A stretch of DNA of 7,537 nucleotides, taken from assembly GCA_002390155.1 (NCBI GenBank), contig DGOS01000060.1, positions 1 to 7,537 of the forward strand, read 5' to 3'. Positions within the stretch are counted from its first letter, which is position 1, and each line of letters opens with the position of its first letter. The stretch comes from Hyphomicrobiaceae bacterium UBA4460 (GTDB lineage: Bacteria > Pseudomonadota > Alphaproteobacteria > Rhizobiales > Methyloligellaceae). The translations under genes were made by a program, and so were the position numbers. This document shows, one piece after another, positions 6,631 through 7,537 of this stretch. Below the pieces are notes generated by a model. The model made no database searches. It was given only the letters and a program-made list of their open reading frames with translations, and was not told the origin of the DNA.

Positions 6631-7537
6631 CTACGCCGCCGGCAGTCGGATGACGAACCGCGCCCCGCCGGTTTGCTCAGACGGGGCATCGCTGTTGTTC
6701 CCGCTGGCGCCGCGCGCGGGCCGGTTCTCCGCATAGAGCTCGCCGCCATGGGCGAGCACGATCTGCCGGGAGATGTTGAGGCCAAGCCCCGAGTTCTGTC
6801 CGAAATTCTTCTGCGGCCGGTCCGTGTAGAAGCGCTCGAAGATGCGCTCAAGATTCTCAGGAGGAATGCCGGGGCCGTCGTCGTCGACAAAGATCTCAAC
6901 ATCATCGCCGGCACGCCGCGCCGACAACGCGACGCGCTTGCCAGGCGGCGAGAACGAGACAGCGTTCTCCAGCAGGTTGACGATGACCTGATGCAAGCGG
7001 CTGTCATGACCGTTCACGCGGTAAGGGTGAGCGCCCGGCGCATAGGCGATATCGAGTGCAACGTCCGGCGTATCGTCGCGATGGGCGTCGTTGAACAACG
7101 ACACCGTGGCGCGCAGGAGTTCGTCCATCGCGACCGGCTCCGCATCCTCGCGGGCCAGTTCCGCATCGAGGCGCGAGGCATCGGAAATGTCGCTGATCAG
7201 CCGGTCGAGCCGCCGCACATCGTGCTGGATGATCTCCATCAGCCGCTCCCGCGACTCGTCGTTCTTGGCAAGCGGCAAGGTCTCAGTGGCGCTGCGTAAG
7301 GAGGTGAGAGGATTCTTCAGCTCGTGCGCGACGTCGGCCGCGAAGCTCTCAATGGCGTCGATCCTGTTGTAGAGCGCGCCCGTCATGTCGCGCAGCGCGC
7401 CGGACAGATGGCCAATCTCGTCGGAGCGGTCGGTAAAGTCGGGAATTTCGGCGCGCGCTTTCACGCTGTGGCGCACGCGTTCCGCGGCCACCGCCAATCG
7501 CTGCATGGGCCCCGCGATCGTGTTGGCGAGGATCATC
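6631..7537 (-). CDS. chvG: ChvG/ExoS/BvrS-type sensor histidine kinase, C-terminal part (cut by the right edge)
   Basis: This is the cytoplasmic half of a membrane sensor kinase whose partner in rhizobia is the response regulator ChvI (ExoS/ChvI in Sinorhizobium, BvrS/BvrR in Brucella). It controls envelope, acid-stress and host-interaction genes. About 301 residues are visible. Counting from the ATG at 7536, they are the HAMP segment (about 4-50, NTIAGPMQRLAVAAERVR), the dimerisation helix with phospho-acceptor His71 in SFAADVAHELKNPLTSLRSA, the N box NLLENA (187-192), the G1 box DDGPGIP (219-225) and the G2 box GLGLNIS (250-256). The Met at 7536 is internal, since the membrane helices and periplasmic sensor domain must lie beyond the window. 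HDVRRLDRLISDISDASRLD after the H box is very characteristic of ChvG, and the downstream hprK, EIIA and ptsH genes agree with this. The TAG stop is in frame with the following hprK. Confidence 0.93.
   Translation of the reverse strand, partial: MILANTIAGPMQRLAVAAERVRHSVKARAEIPDFTDRSDEIGHLSGALRDMTGALYNRIDAIESFAADVAHELKNPLTSLRSATETLPLAKNDESRERLMEIIQHDVRRLDRLISDISDASRLDAELAREDAEPVAMDELLRATVSLFNDAHRDDTPDVALDIAYAPGAHPYRVNGHDSRLHQVIVNLLENAVSFSPPGKRVALSARRAGDDVEIFVDDDGPGIPPENLERIFERFYTDRPQKNFGQNSGLGLNISRQIVLAHGGELYAENRPARGASGNNSDAPSEQTGGARFVIRLPAA

Noticed and set aside
6640..6740. Polar, low-complexity stretch near the C-terminus of the ChvG kinase (RGASGNNSDAPSEQTGG)
   Set aside because: A variable loop between the G2 box and the last strand (GARFVIRLPA) is common in ChvG-type kinases, so it is not a sign of frameshift or insertion.

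Overview
The window looks like chromosomal DNA of an alphaproteobacterium, most likely of the order Hyphomicrobiales (Rhizobiales). The GC content is high. The order chvG - hprK - mannose-type EIIA - ptsH, followed further on by ahcY in the same direction, is the classic rhizobial and Brucella-type neighbourhood. The genus cannot be told from the sequence alone. No RNA genes, insertion sequences, CRISPR arrays or phage genes are visible.

Right part (5346-7537, minus strand): this is a regulatory operon. It holds the 3' part of a ChvG/ExoS/BvrS-type sensor histidine kinase (cut by the right edge), a short HPr kinase/phosphorylase (HprK), a mannose-type PTS EIIA protein and an HPr phosphocarrier. 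HPr keeps both phosphorylation sites: the catalytic His for the PTS relay and the regulatory Ser that HprK modifies. No sugar permease is present, so this is a regulatory PTS linked to an envelope and acid-stress two-component system.

Middle (1-codon overlaps at 1548 and 3902; about 352-5334): this block sits between ptsH and ahcY. A three-gene minus-strand operon encodes a MacB/YbbP-like exporter: an ATPase, a 784-residue permease with two FtsX domains, and a HlyD-type membrane fusion protein. The genes are joined by GTGA/TGATG overlaps. A cytochrome b561-family membrane protein diverges from it on the plus strand and ends 11 bases from the convergent ptsH. The 89-base divergent spacer carries a perfect 6+6 inverted repeat that could be an operator. 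In the related genomes I know, ahcY follows ptsH closely, so this block of roughly 5 kb appears to be an insertion into a conserved neighbourhood. Its substrate is unknown.

Left edge (1-230, minus strand): this is the N-terminal 76 codons of S-adenosylhomocysteine hydrolase (ahcY). The upstream 121-base spacer contains a recognisable -35/-10 promoter. Its -10 lies inside a 26-base inverted repeat with perfect 9-base arms, which fits repression by an ArsR-type regulator such as SahR.

Every gene in the window belongs to a known family. The most interesting points are the ahcY operator, the inserted exporter/b561 cassette with its own candidate operator, and the in-frame ChvG-HprK junction, where a single TAG separates the two proteins.
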